From NCBI GenBank assembly GCA_007131945.1, contig SLPP01000192.1, forward strand, positions 1 to 21,307: a stretch of DNA of 21,307 nucleotides, written 5' to 3'. How positions within the stretch are numbered: the stretch's first letter is position 1; each line of letters begins with the position of its first letter. The notes under the pieces were generated by a model. That model had not been told where the DNA came from. It saw only the letters and a program-made list of their open reading frames with translations, and ran no database searches. The DNA is from Paracoccaceae bacterium. GTDB taxonomy: Bacteria; Pseudomonadota; Alphaproteobacteria; Rhodobacterales; Rhodobacteraceae. Below are positions 15,341 through 21,307 of the stretch, piece after piece. The translations under genes were made by a program, and so were the position numbers.

Positions 15341-15360
15341 CGTGGTCGCGCCCGACCACG
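15341..15360. repeat. Perfect 8-bp inverted repeat in the isomerase/cold-shock intergenic region
   Basis: CGTGGTCG and CGACCACG are separated by 4 bases. The pair sits 39 bases ahead of the isomerase start and next to the larger inverted repeat at 15373-15403. It could be an operator or a transcript hairpin on either strand. Confidence 0.5.
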
Positions 15361-15366
15361 TGCGGC

Positions 15367-15395
15367 TTGCGTCGAGGCGCCGGATCGGGCATAAG
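15367..15395 (+). promoter_or_regulatory. Candidate promoter of the cold-shock gene
   Basis: TTGCGT (15367-15372) and CATAAG (15390-15395) are separated by 17 bases. Transcription from here gives a leader of about 120 bases, in keeping with the long leaders of cold-shock genes. The element coincides with the inverted repeat at 15373-15403. Confidence 0.4.
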
Positions 15396-15403
15396 GCGCC
15401 TCG
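15373..15403. repeat. Perfect 9-bp inverted repeat over the cold-shock promoter
   Basis: CGAGGCGCC (15373-15381) and GGCGCCTCG (15395-15403) are exact inverted copies with a 13-base spacer. One arm fills the promoter spacer and the other begins at the last base of the -10, so a protein bound here could control the cold-shock gene. Confidence 0.5.
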
Positions 15404-15520
15404 CGACGTTATCTCTATCGATCCTGCTGACCTGTCTGCTGACGCCTGCGCGACCGATCTTGAACTGACTGCGCCGGGCTGTCGCATCACGCGGACAGCG
15501 CTCAGAAACAGGAGGCCGAC

Positions 15521-15727
15521 ATGGCCAATGGAAAAGTGAAATGGTTCAACGCCACCAAGGGCTACGGGTTCATCCAGCCCGATGGCGGCTCGAAGGACGT
15601 GTTCGTGCACATCACCGCGCTGGAGCGCGCGGGCCTGCGCGGGCTGGAGGACGGCCAGGCCGTGACCTTCGATCTCGAAACCAGCCGTGACGGTCGCGAG
15701 TCGGCCGTCAACCTCGCGCTGGCCTGA
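15521..15727 (+). CDS. Cold-shock protein, CspA family
   Basis: This is a 68-residue single cold-shock domain that binds single-stranded RNA and DNA and acts as an RNA chaperone. It starts [13 protein letters not shown]1 reads KGYGFIQ (13-19) and RNP2 VFVHI (27-31), with the usual aromatic residues in place. The ATG has CAGGAGG a few bases upstream, the best ribosome site in this part of the window. It is a single-gene transcript: promoter and long leader before it, and a textbook terminator 24 bases after the stop codon. Which Csp paralogue it is, and whether it is cold-induced, cannot be told from the sequence. Confidence 0.96.
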   Translation: MANGKVKWFNATKGYGFIQPDGGSKDVFVHITALERAGLRGLEDGQAVTFDLETSRDGRESAVNLALA

Positions 15728-15750
15728 TCCGACGGACAGGCGATTGCGGA

Positions 15751-15778
15751 GGGCGGCCCTTGTCGGGCCGCCCTTTTT
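15751..15778 (+). terminator. Intrinsic terminator of the cold-shock gene
   Basis: A perfect 9-bp stem, GGGCGGCCC with GGGCCGCCC, encloses a 5-base loop and is followed at once by TTTTT. It is the clearest intrinsic terminator in the window. Confidence 0.93.
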
Positions 15779-15909
15779 CGTGCCTGCGACGCGCCGGTGC
15801 ACAAAATGTGCGCCTTGCCAAACCATCTGATATCAAACGCGTTTCTGGCGCCGTTAACCACAACGAAACCTTTGCCGCACTCCCAGCGGAGCGCGGCGCC
15901 CCGGCGCGG

Positions 15910-16296
15910 TCAGGCCCCGCGCGCCTTCAGCAGGTCGCGGATCTCGGCCAGCAGGGCCTCCTGCGGCGGGGGCGGCGGCGCCTCCGGCTCGGGCTCCGCC
16001 TTCGTCGTCGCGTCCTTGACCCGGTTGACGCCCTTGACCAGCAGGAAGACCACCCAGGCGATGATCACGAACTTGATCACGGCGTTGATGAAATTGCCGA
16101 GCATGAACTGCGCGTCGCCCAGCCCGAAGCTGACGCCGCTGAAATCGATCCCGCCGACGAAAAGGCCGATCAGCGGGTTGACGAGGTCGTCGACCAGCGA
16201 GGCGACGATGGCGGTGAAGGCCGCGCCGATGATGATGCCGACCGCCATGTCCATGACATTGCCGCGGGCGATGAAGTCACGAAATTCCTTGAGCAT
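15910..16296 (-). CDS. mscL: Large-conductance mechanosensitive channel MscL
   Basis: MscL is a pentameric inner-membrane channel that opens under membrane tension to release solutes on osmotic downshock. The 128-residue protein begins [20 protein letters not shown], the family N-terminal helix and start of TM1 (about 14-36). The periplasmic loop follows, TM2 is at about 68-90, and a cytoplasmic helix [15 protein letters not shown] is at the end (113-127). The linker between TM2 and the final helix contains [13 protein letters not shown], more proline-rich than usual. The ATG at 16296 has GGAG about nine bases upstream. It is monocistronic, divergent from the glutathione transferase gene and convergent with the cold-shock gene. 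Confidence 0.96.
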   Translation of the reverse strand: MLKEFRDFIARGNVMDMAVGIIIGAAFTAIVASLVDDLVNPLIGLFVGGIDFSGVSFGLGDAQFMLGNFINAVIKFVIIAWVVFLLVKGVNRVKDATTKAEPEPEAPPPPPQEALLAEIRDLLKARGA

Positions 16297-16362
16297 GCAT
16301 TTTTCTCCACTGTCGGGGCGGCCACCTGCCCTGCCCCGCGGAGAGATTGCGCCGGAATGCCC

Positions 16363-16390
16363 TTGCGGCCAAGCGTTTTCACGCTAGCGT
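16363..16390 (+). promoter_or_regulatory. Candidate promoter of the glutathione transferase gene
   Basis: TTGCGG (16363-16368) and TAGCGT (16385-16390) are separated by 16 bases. The -10 overlaps one of only four CTAG tetramers in the window. The leader would be about 20 bases. Confidence 0.35.
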
Positions 16391-16415
16391 CCGCGCGACG
16401 CGATACGGAGGTTCC

Positions 16416-17120
16416 ATGCCCGCACTCGACGCCTTCCCGATCACCCGCCGCTGGCCGCCACGCCGCGAGGGCGTGATCCAGCTCTACTCGATGCCGACGC
16501 CGAACGGGGTCAAGGTCTCCATCGCGCTCGAGGAGACGGGGCTCGACTACGACGCGCATCGCGTGGAATTCGCCCGCGACGAGCAGCTTTCCGACGCCTT
16601 CCTGTCGCTCAACCCGAACAACAAGATACCCGCGATCATCGATCCGCAGGGGCCCGGCGGCAAGCCGCTGCCGCTGTTCGAGAGCGGCGCGATCCTGCTC
16701 TATCTCGCCGAGAAGAGCGGGCAGCTGATGCTCGCCGACCCCGCCGCGCGCTGGGAGGTGATCCAGTGGCTGATGTGGCAGATGGGCGGCGTCGGGCCGA
16801 TGTTCGGCCAGCTCGGCTATTTCCACAAGTTCGCCGGGCGCGAGATCGAGGACAGGCGCCCGCACGAGCGCTACCGCGCCGAGACCGAGCGCCTGCTGAA
16901 GGTGCTGGAAGGCCGGCTCAGGGGCCGCGACTGGGTGGCGGGCGCGTATTCCATCGCCGATATCGCCATCGCCCCCTGGGTGCGCGGCCTGGTCCATGGC
17001 TACGCGGCCGGCGACATCACCGGTTTCGACCGGTTGACCGAGGTGCCGCGCTGGCTCGAGGCGTTCCTCGCCCGGCCGGCGGTGCAACGGGGGCTGACGA
17101 TCCCGGCGGCCGAGAGCTGA
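16416..17120 (+). CDS. Nu-class glutathione S-transferase (YghU/YfcG-like disulfide reductase)
   Basis: This 234-residue cytoplasmic protein is of the bacterial Nu-class GST group, whose members reduce disulfides with glutathione and handle peroxides. The thioredoxin-like half shows LYSMPTPNGVKVSIALEE (23-40), where Thr and Asn replace the usual catalytic Tyr/Ser as in YghU. It also has LNPNNKIPAI (65-74, cis-Pro) and FESGAILLYLAEK (88-100, glutathione gamma-glutamyl binding). The all-helical C-terminal half includes WLMWQMGGVGPMFGQ and WVAGAYSIADIAIAPWV, the N-capping motif. The ATG at 16416 is chosen because GGAGG lies four bases upstream and the family N-terminus follows. It appears monocistronic. 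Confidence 0.93.
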   Translation: MPALDAFPITRRWPPRREGVIQLYSMPTPNGVKVSIALEETGLDYDAHRVEFARDEQLSDAFLSLNPNNKIPAIIDPQGPGGKPLPLFESGAILLYLAEKSGQLMLADPAARWEVIQWLMWQMGGVGPMFGQLGYFHKFAGREIEDRRPHERYRAETERLLKVLEGRLRGRDWVAGAYSIADIAIAPWVRGLVHGYAAGDITGFDRLTEVPRWLEAFLARPAVQRGLTIPAAES

Positions 17121-17222
17121 CGCCGACGGGCCACAACACCCGCGCCGGCACATGGTGTCGCAGTTGCCAGGCACGACGCCTTGTGGCAAGAGATCGGGGA
17201 CGCGCTAGTGACAGGCCCCGTG

Positions 17223-17876
17223 ATGCCCGATTTTGCCGCCCGCCGCCGGATGATGGTCGATACCCAGGTCCGCCCGTCCGACGTGACCAAGCTGCCCCTG
17301 ATCCAGGCCATGCTGCGCATCCCGCGCGAGCGTTTCGTGCCCGACGCGCTGATCGAGGCGGCCTATGTCGGCGAGAACCTGCCGCTCGCGCCCGGGCGCG
17401 TGATCCTCGAAGCGCGGACGCTGGCGAAGATGCTCGACGCGCTCGCCATCGGCCCCGGCGACCTGGTGCTCGATGTCGCGCCGGGGCTGGGCTATTCGAG
17501 CGCCGTGATCGCGCAGTTGGCCGAGGCGGTGATCGCGCTCGAACCCGATGCCGAGATGGCCGGCGAGGCGGAGGCGGCGCTGGCTGCGATCGACATCGGC
17601 AATGTCATCGTCGAGACCGGCCCCGCGACCGACGGCGCGCCGCGCCACGCCCCCTATGACGCGCTGATCATCCAGGGCGGGATCGAACGCCTGCCCGCGG
17701 CGCTGGAGGACCAGCTGAAAGAGGGCGGGCGCGCCGCGGCGCTCTACATGAACGGCCCCCTGGGCACGGTGCGGCTGGGCGTGAAACGGCAGGGCACGCT
17801 GCGCTGGCGCGACGCGTTCAACGCCGCCGCCCCGGTGCTCGAGGGATTCGGGCAGGAGCGCAGCTTCGCGCTCTGA
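17223..17876 (+). CDS. PCMT-family methyltransferase-like protein, degenerate
   Basis: This protein belongs to the protein-L-isoaspartate O-methyltransferase family by overall layout. It is 217 residues long, starting MPDFAARRRMMVDTQVRPSDV, with IPRERFVP (33-40), a glycine-rich SAM motif LVLDVAPGLGYSSAVIAQL (81-99) and an acidic ALEPD (105-109) after the second strand. The block that in true enzymes carries the isoaspartyl-binding TISxPH sequence instead reads PGRVILEARTLAKM (57-70). Repair of isoaspartate is therefore doubtful. The start at 17223 fits the conserved N-terminus. A GTG at 17208 is in frame upstream but would put the CTAG element inside the gene. It lies 64 bases before the tolC-like gene on the same strand. 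Confidence 0.82.
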   Translation: MPDFAARRRMMVDTQVRPSDVTKLPLIQAMLRIPRERFVPDALIEAAYVGENLPLAPGRVILEARTLAKMLDALAIGPGDLVLDVAPGLGYSSAVIAQLAEAVIALEPDAEMAGEAEAALAAIDIGNVIVETGPATDGAPRHAPYDALIIQGGIERLPAALEDQLKEGGRAAALYMNGPLGTVRLGVKRQGTLRWRDAFNAAAPVLEGFGQERSFAL

Positions 17877-17878
17877 TC

Positions 17879-17894
17879 GGCCGGCATGCCGGCC
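17879..17894. repeat. 16-bp perfect palindrome between the PCMT-like gene and tolC
   Basis: GGCCGGCATGCCGGCC starts two bases after the stop codon of the PCMT-like gene and 46 bases before the tolC start. As RNA it gives a 6-bp stem with a CATG loop and no U-run. As DNA it could be an operator. Confidence 0.5.
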
Positions 17895-17940
17895 ACCATA
17901 CAAGGCGCCGGCTGAACGGCGCATCTGAGAGGGTGCAGGC

Positions 17941-19368
17941 ATGGGCATGAATCGGATCTTCACGCTGGTCGCCGCCACGGCCCTGTCGGCGACGCTGGTC
18001 GCGCCGGCGGCGCGGGCAGAGACGCTCGCCGACACGCTGGTCGCCGCCTACCGCAACTCGAACCTGCTGGAGCAGAACCGGGCGCTGTTGCGCGCGGCCG
18101 ACGAGGACGTGGTGCAGGCCCGCTCGACGCTGCTGCCGGTCGTCAACTTCATCGCCGGCGCCACGGCCGGCGAGCGGACGACGCGCAGCCGGGGCGCACC
18201 GACCGTGACCAGCAGTTCGCGCCAGATCAGCGCCCGCATCGCGGCCGAGATGACACTCTTCGACTTTGGCCGCGGCGCCGCGGGGGTCGAGGCCGCGCGC
18301 GAACAGGTGCTGGCGCTGCGCGCGGGGCTGATCGGGGTCGAGCAGGGCGTGCTGCTGCGCGCGATCGTCGCCTTCGTCGAGATGCAGACGTCGTCGCAGG
18401 TGATCGGGCTCCGGCAGAGCAACCTGCGCCTGATCGAGCAGGAGCTTCGCGCCGCGCGCGAGCGCTTCGAGCTGGGCGACTCCACCCGCACCGATGTCGC
18501 CATCGCCGAGGCGCGCCTGGCCGCGGCCCGCTCGGCGCTGTCGGCGGCCGAGGGCGACCTCGCCGTCGCGCGCGAGGAATTCCGCCTCGCCGTCGGGCGG
18601 TATCCGGGCCGTCTGGCGCCGATGCCGTCCCTGCCGCGCCTGCCCGCCTCGCTCGACGCCGCGCAGGCGACGGCGCGGGCCAGCCATCCCTCGATCACCC
18701 AGGCCCAGCACCAGGTACGCGCGGCGCAACTGCAGAGCGAGATCGCGCGCCGCCAGCGCTATGGCACCGTCGCGGGCGAGCTCTCGGTCGGCGTCAGCGA
18801 CGGACGGAGCGGACAGGCCGGCGCGCCCGGCAGCGCGACCACGACCGACCTCAACGCCGGCGTGAACTGGCGGGTGCCGCTCTATACCGGCGGCCGCCTG
18901 CCCTCCGCCGAGCGCCAGGCGATCGCCCGCCAGCAGGGCCAGAGCTTCGCGCTGCACCAGACGGTGGCCGAGATCCAGCAGGCCGTGGGCACCAACTGGT
19001 CGCGGCTGGCGGTGGCCCGCGCCCGGCTGCAGGCGAGCGACCAGCAGATCGAGGCCGCGCGCGCCGCCTTCGAGGCGGTGCGTGCCGAGGCCGAACTCGG
19101 CGCGCGCACCACGCTCGATGTGCTCAACGCCGAGCAGGAGCTGCTGGATGCGCAGTTCGCCCGGATCGAGGCCGGCGCGGCGCTGCAACTGGCGAGCTAT
19201 TCGCTGCTCGAATCGACCGGGCAGCTGACGGTGGGCGGGCTCAATCTCGGCATCCCGACCTACGACGTCGAGGCCTATTCCGGTGCCTTCCGCCCCGCCT
19301 CGCGCGCCCGCACGCCGTCGGTGCAGGGGCAGAGGCTGGACGCGATCCTCGGCCGCTACGGCAACTGA
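17941..19368 (+). CDS. tolC: TolC-family outer-membrane efflux/secretion channel
   Basis: The predicted trimeric outer-membrane channel joins inner-membrane pumps (RND, ABC type I secretion) to the outside. The 475-residue protein has a signal peptide ending at about AARA (23-26), then a mature start ETLADTLVAAYRNS typical of TolC. Two similar halves follow, each with long heptad-rich helices. One half contains RERFELGDSTRTDVAIAEAR and the other RAEAELGARTTLDVLNAEQE, the repeated pattern seen in TolC. The ATG at 17941 is preferred over 17947 because GAGAGG lies eight bases upstream. It follows the PCMT-like gene, a pairing I recall from other Rhodobacterales, and may share its transcript. No pump or adaptor gene is adjacent, so it is probably a shared channel. 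Confidence 0.93.
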   Translation: MGMNRIFTLVAATALSATLVAPAARAETLADTLVAAYRNSNLLEQNRALLRAADEDVVQARSTLLPVVNFIAGATAGERTTRSRGAPTVTSSSRQISARIAAEMTLFDFGRGAAGVEAAREQVLALRAGLIGVEQGVLLRAIVAFVEMQTSSQVIGLRQSNLRLIEQELRAARERFELGDSTRTDVAIAEARLAAARSALSAAEGDLAVAREEFRLAVGRYPGRLAPMPSLPRLPASLDAAQATARASHPSITQAQHQVRAAQLQSEIARRQRYGTVAGELSVGVSDGRSGQAGAPGSATTTDLNAGVNWRVPLYTGGRLPSAERQAIARQQGQSFALHQTVAEIQQAVGTNWSRLAVARARLQASDQQIEAARAAFEAVRAEAELGARTTLDVLNAEQELLDAQFARIEAGAALQLASYSLLESTGQLTVGGLNLGIPTYDVEAYSGAFRPASRARTPSVQGQRLDAILGRYGN

Positions 19369-19424
19369 GGGCGTCGCGGCGCGCGCGGCTGGCAGGCGCG
19401 TCGCGGCTGTGCTAGCGGGCTGAC

Positions 19425-20351
19425 ATGCTGGCCGTCTTCATCCAGACCCTGCCCTTCTTCGCCGTCATCGGACTGGGTTTCTGGGCCGGCAAGACCCGAT
19501 TCTTCCCGGCCGAGGCGACGGCCTATCTGACCAAGTTCGTCTTCTACTTCGCGCTCTCGGCGATGCTGTTCAACTTCTCGGCGTCGATGTCGATGGCCGA
19601 GCTTTTCGACCCGCGCGTCGCGCTGGCCTATCTCCTGGGCAGCCTTGCGGTCTATGCGCTGGCGCTGGCCGTCGCCTTCGCCCGCCGCCGGCCGCTGGCC
19701 GAGGCGGCGATGGAGGCGCAGGTGGCGGTGATCGGCAACACCGGCTTTCTCGGCGTGCCGATGCTGGTTCTGCTTCTGGGCGAGGCGGCGGCGGCGACGA
19801 TCATCCTCGTCCTCGCCATCGACCTCGTCGTCTTCTCGACGCTGCTGACGGTGATCGTGACGCTGGCGCGCGAGGGGCGCATCTCGCCCGACCTGCCGCG
19901 GATCATCGGCATGGGGCTTTTGAAGAACCCGATGATCGTGGCGATGGTCCTCGGCCTCGCCTGGTCGACCACCGGCCTGGCCCTGTGGGAGCCGGTCAAC
20001 GCCTTCCTCGTGCTGCTGGGTGCCGCCGCCACGCCCGGCGCGCTCTTCGCCATCGGCGCGTCGCTCGCCAACAACCGGGCCGAGCGGCTCAGCGTCGCCG
20101 GCTGGCTGAGCTTCGCCAAGCTCGTGCTGCATCCCGCCGCGGTGGGGCTCGCCGCGATCCTGCTCTTCGAGGTCGAACCCTTCAAGGCCGGGGTGCTCAT
20201 CGCCGCCGCGGCGCTGCCGGTCGCCGGCAATGTCTACATCCTGGCGCAGCATTTCAACATCGCAGTCGCCCGGGTCTCGGCCGCGATCCTGATCTCGACC
20301 GCGGTGAGCGTCGCCACCCTCCCGGCGGTGATCGCGCTCTTCGCCCGGTGA
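19425..20351 (+). CDS. AEC-family (auxin efflux carrier-like) transporter
   Basis: This is a membrane transporter of the AEC family, which includes bacterial malonate and other organic-acid carriers. The substrate cannot be told. The 308-residue protein has about ten hydrophobic segments, starting with [14 protein letters not shown] (9-22). It also has the family [15 protein letters not shown] motif around residues 100-114, [15 protein letters not shown] (about 166-180) in the second half, and [15 protein letters not shown] near the C-terminus, where the second half repeats the N/G-rich pattern. The ATG at 19425 is 56 bases after the tolC stop. A GCTAGCGG element lies immediately upstream, so it may have its own promoter with a very short leader. 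No ribosome site is obvious. Confidence 0.9.
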   Translation: MLAVFIQTLPFFAVIGLGFWAGKTRFFPAEATAYLTKFVFYFALSAMLFNFSASMSMAELFDPRVALAYLLGSLAVYALALAVAFARRRPLAEAAMEAQVAVIGNTGFLGVPMLVLLLGEAAAATIILVLAIDLVVFSTLLTVIVTLAREGRISPDLPRIIGMGLLKNPMIVAMVLGLAWSTTGLALWEPVNAFLVLLGAAATPGALFAIGASLANNRAERLSVAGWLSFAKLVLHPAAVGLAAILLFEVEPFKAGVLIAAAALPVAGNVYILAQHFNIAVARVSAAILISTAVSVATLPAVIALFAR

Positions 20352-20402
20352 GTCGCGCCGTGATCCATCGATCGGGCGGGAAAATTGCGCCCATGCCCCG
20401 GC

Positions 20403-20431
20403 TTGCAGCCCCGAATCCGCCTTCCTATATA
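20403..20431 (+). promoter_or_regulatory. dnaK promoter, sigma-70 or RpoH type
   Basis: TTGCAG (20403-20408) and TATATA (20426-20431) are separated by 17 bases. The wider forms CTTGCA and CCTATATAG resemble RpoH heat-shock promoters of alphaproteobacteria. The leader is about 107 bases. Confidence 0.65.
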
Positions 20432-20448
20432 GCCCCCGAAGCCGGGCT

Positions 20449-20465
20449 GCTGCCGCGCGGGCAGC
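20449..20465 (+). other. Hairpin in the dnaK leader
   Basis: A 6-bp stem, GCTGCC/GGCAGC, encloses a 5-base loop about 20 bases after the predicted transcription start. There is no repeat-element or CIRCE sequence, so HrcA control is not indicated here. Confidence 0.4.
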
Positions 20466-20544
20466 GGCCGGAACCCTGGGATCGGGGCTGCGGAGCCTGA
20501 CGGGACCGCCGCCCCATGACATCGCCGAAGGAAGAGGAAAGCAC

Positions 20545-21307
20545 ATGGCCAAAGTTATCGGAATCGATCTGGGTACCACCAACAGTTGCGTGGCCATCAT
20601 GGACGGCTCTCAGGCGCGGGTGATCGAGAACGCCGAGGGGGCGCGCACCACGCCCTCGATCGTCGGCTTCACCGAGAGCGAGCGCCTGGTCGGACAGCCG
20701 GCAAAGCGCCAGGCGGTGACCAATCCGACCAACACCGTCTTCGCCGTCAAGCGGCTCGTCGGCCGCCGGCTGGGCGATGCGGAGGTCGAGAAGGACAAGA
20801 AGCTCGTTCCCTACAAGATCGTCGATGGCGGCAATGGCGACGCCTGGGTGGAAGTGCGCGGCGAGAAGTACAGCCCGGCGCAGATTTCGGCCTATATCCT
20901 GCAGAAGATGAAGGAGACCGCCGAGGGCTACCTGGGCGAGAAGGTGACGCAGGCGGTCATCACGGTTCCGGCCTATTTCAACGACGCGCAGCGCCAGGCG
21001 ACCAAGGATGCCGGCAAGATCGCCGGTCTCGAGGTCCTGCGCATCATCAACGAGCCCACCGCGGCGGCGCTTGCCTACGGGCTCGACAAGAAGGAAGCGA
21101 AGACGATCGCGGTCTATGACCTCGGCGGCGGCACCTTCGACATCACCATCCTCGAGATCGACGACGGCCTCTTCGAGGTGAAGTCCACCAACGGGGACAC
21201 GTTCCTCGGCGGCGAGGACTTCGACATGCGGATCGTCAACTACCTCGCCGACGAGTTCAAGAAGGAGCACGGGGTCGATCTCAGCCTCGACAAGATGGCG
21301 CTGCAGC
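20545..21307 (+). CDS. dnaK: Molecular chaperone DnaK (Hsp70), N-terminal part only
   Basis: DnaK is the ATP-driven chaperone that works with DnaJ and GrpE on unfolded proteins in the cytoplasm. The first 254 codons are present and encode most of the nucleotide-binding domain. They include the phosphate-1 loop [13 protein letters not shown] (5-17), [40 protein letters not shown] and the phosphate-2 loop [32 protein letters not shown] follows before the window ends. The ATG has GAGGAA about five bases upstream. It is preceded by a heat-shock-like promoter and a leader. The remaining nucleotide-binding residues and the substrate-binding domain lie beyond the right edge. Confidence 0.98.
   Translation, partial: MAKVIGIDLGTTNSCVAIMDGSQARVIENAEGARTTPSIVGFTESERLVGQPAKRQAVTNPTNTVFAVKRLVGRRLGDAEVEKDKKLVPYKIVDGGNGDAWVEVRGEKYSPAQISAYILQKMKETAEGYLGEKVTQAVITVPAYFNDAQRQATKDAGKIAGLEVLRIINEPTAAALAYGLDKKEAKTIAVYDLGGGTFDITILEIDDGLFEVKSTNGDTFLGGEDFDMRIVNYLADEFKKEHGVDLSLDKMALQ

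Noticed and set aside
20432..20544. CIRCE-type HrcA operator before dnaK
   Set aside because: No TTAGCACTC-like inverted repeat is present. The promoter looks RpoH- or sigma-70-like instead.
19356..20600. 414-codon minus-strand open frame over the AEC transporter gene
   Set aside because: Polar low-complexity translation antisense to a clear membrane transporter.
1..21307. Insertion sequences, prophage genes, CRISPR arrays, tRNA or rRNA genes, toxin-antitoxin or defence systems
   Set aside because: No transposase, integrase, repeat-spacer pattern, tRNA-like cloverleaf or defence-gene motif was recognised in any frame.

Overview
The window looks like ordinary chromosome from a high-GC alphaproteobacterium, most likely a member of the Rhodobacterales. 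GC content is roughly 70% by eye. The evidence is the ChpT-type phosphotransferase, the adjacent olsB and plsC/olsA-type genes for ornithine lipid, the rplU-rpmA-acetyltransferase-obgE-proB-proA block, and a flagellar export operon ending in a dedicated lytic transglycosylase. I see no mobile element, CRISPR array, tRNA or rRNA gene, and no stretch with clearly foreign composition. Gene density is high and most neighbours in a cluster overlap or are separated by very short gaps.

Layout. From 1 to 1651 (minus) lie an acyltransferase of the PlsC/OlsA type, cut by the window edge, and olsB. Together they would make ornithine lipid. A small DUF3553 gene (minus, start at 2006) and chpT (plus, start at 2036 or 2000) sit head to head. 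chpT then converges on proA with an 11-base overlap. From 9297 down to 2622 (minus) runs a growth and translation block: rplU, rpmA, a GNAT acetyltransferase, an M48 membrane metalloprotease, obgE, proB and proA. From 14628 down to 9515 (minus) is a flagellar export operon: a periplasmic lytic transglycosylase, flhA, fliR, flhB and a small coiled-coil-like protein, every junction overlapping by four or five bases. From 14682 to 17120 are a DsbA-fold isomerase (minus), a cold-shock protein (plus) with a strong terminator, mscL (minus) and a Nu-class glutathione transferase (plus). From 17223 to the end, all on plus, are a degenerate isoaspartyl methyltransferase, a TolC-family outer-membrane protein, an AEC-family transporter and the first 254 codons of dnaK behind a recognisable promoter.

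How the parts fit. ObgE, L21 and L27 tie ribosome assembly to ProB and ProA, the first two committed enzymes of proline synthesis. ChpT relays phosphate from CckA to CtrA in alphaproteobacteria, and CtrA often controls flagellar genes. A weak CtrA-like box lies upstream of the flagellar operon here.

I did not find a convincing new multigene system. The best leads are small: a structured leader ahead of rplU; the restriction of the very rare tetramer CTAG to four sites, all just upstream of start codons; paired perfect inverted repeats between the isomerase and cold-shock genes; a stand-alone Tudor-like DUF3553 protein whose start overlaps the chpT region; and a PCMT-family protein that has lost its substrate-binding motif. 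All coordinates and motifs were read by eye from the sequence, without database searches.
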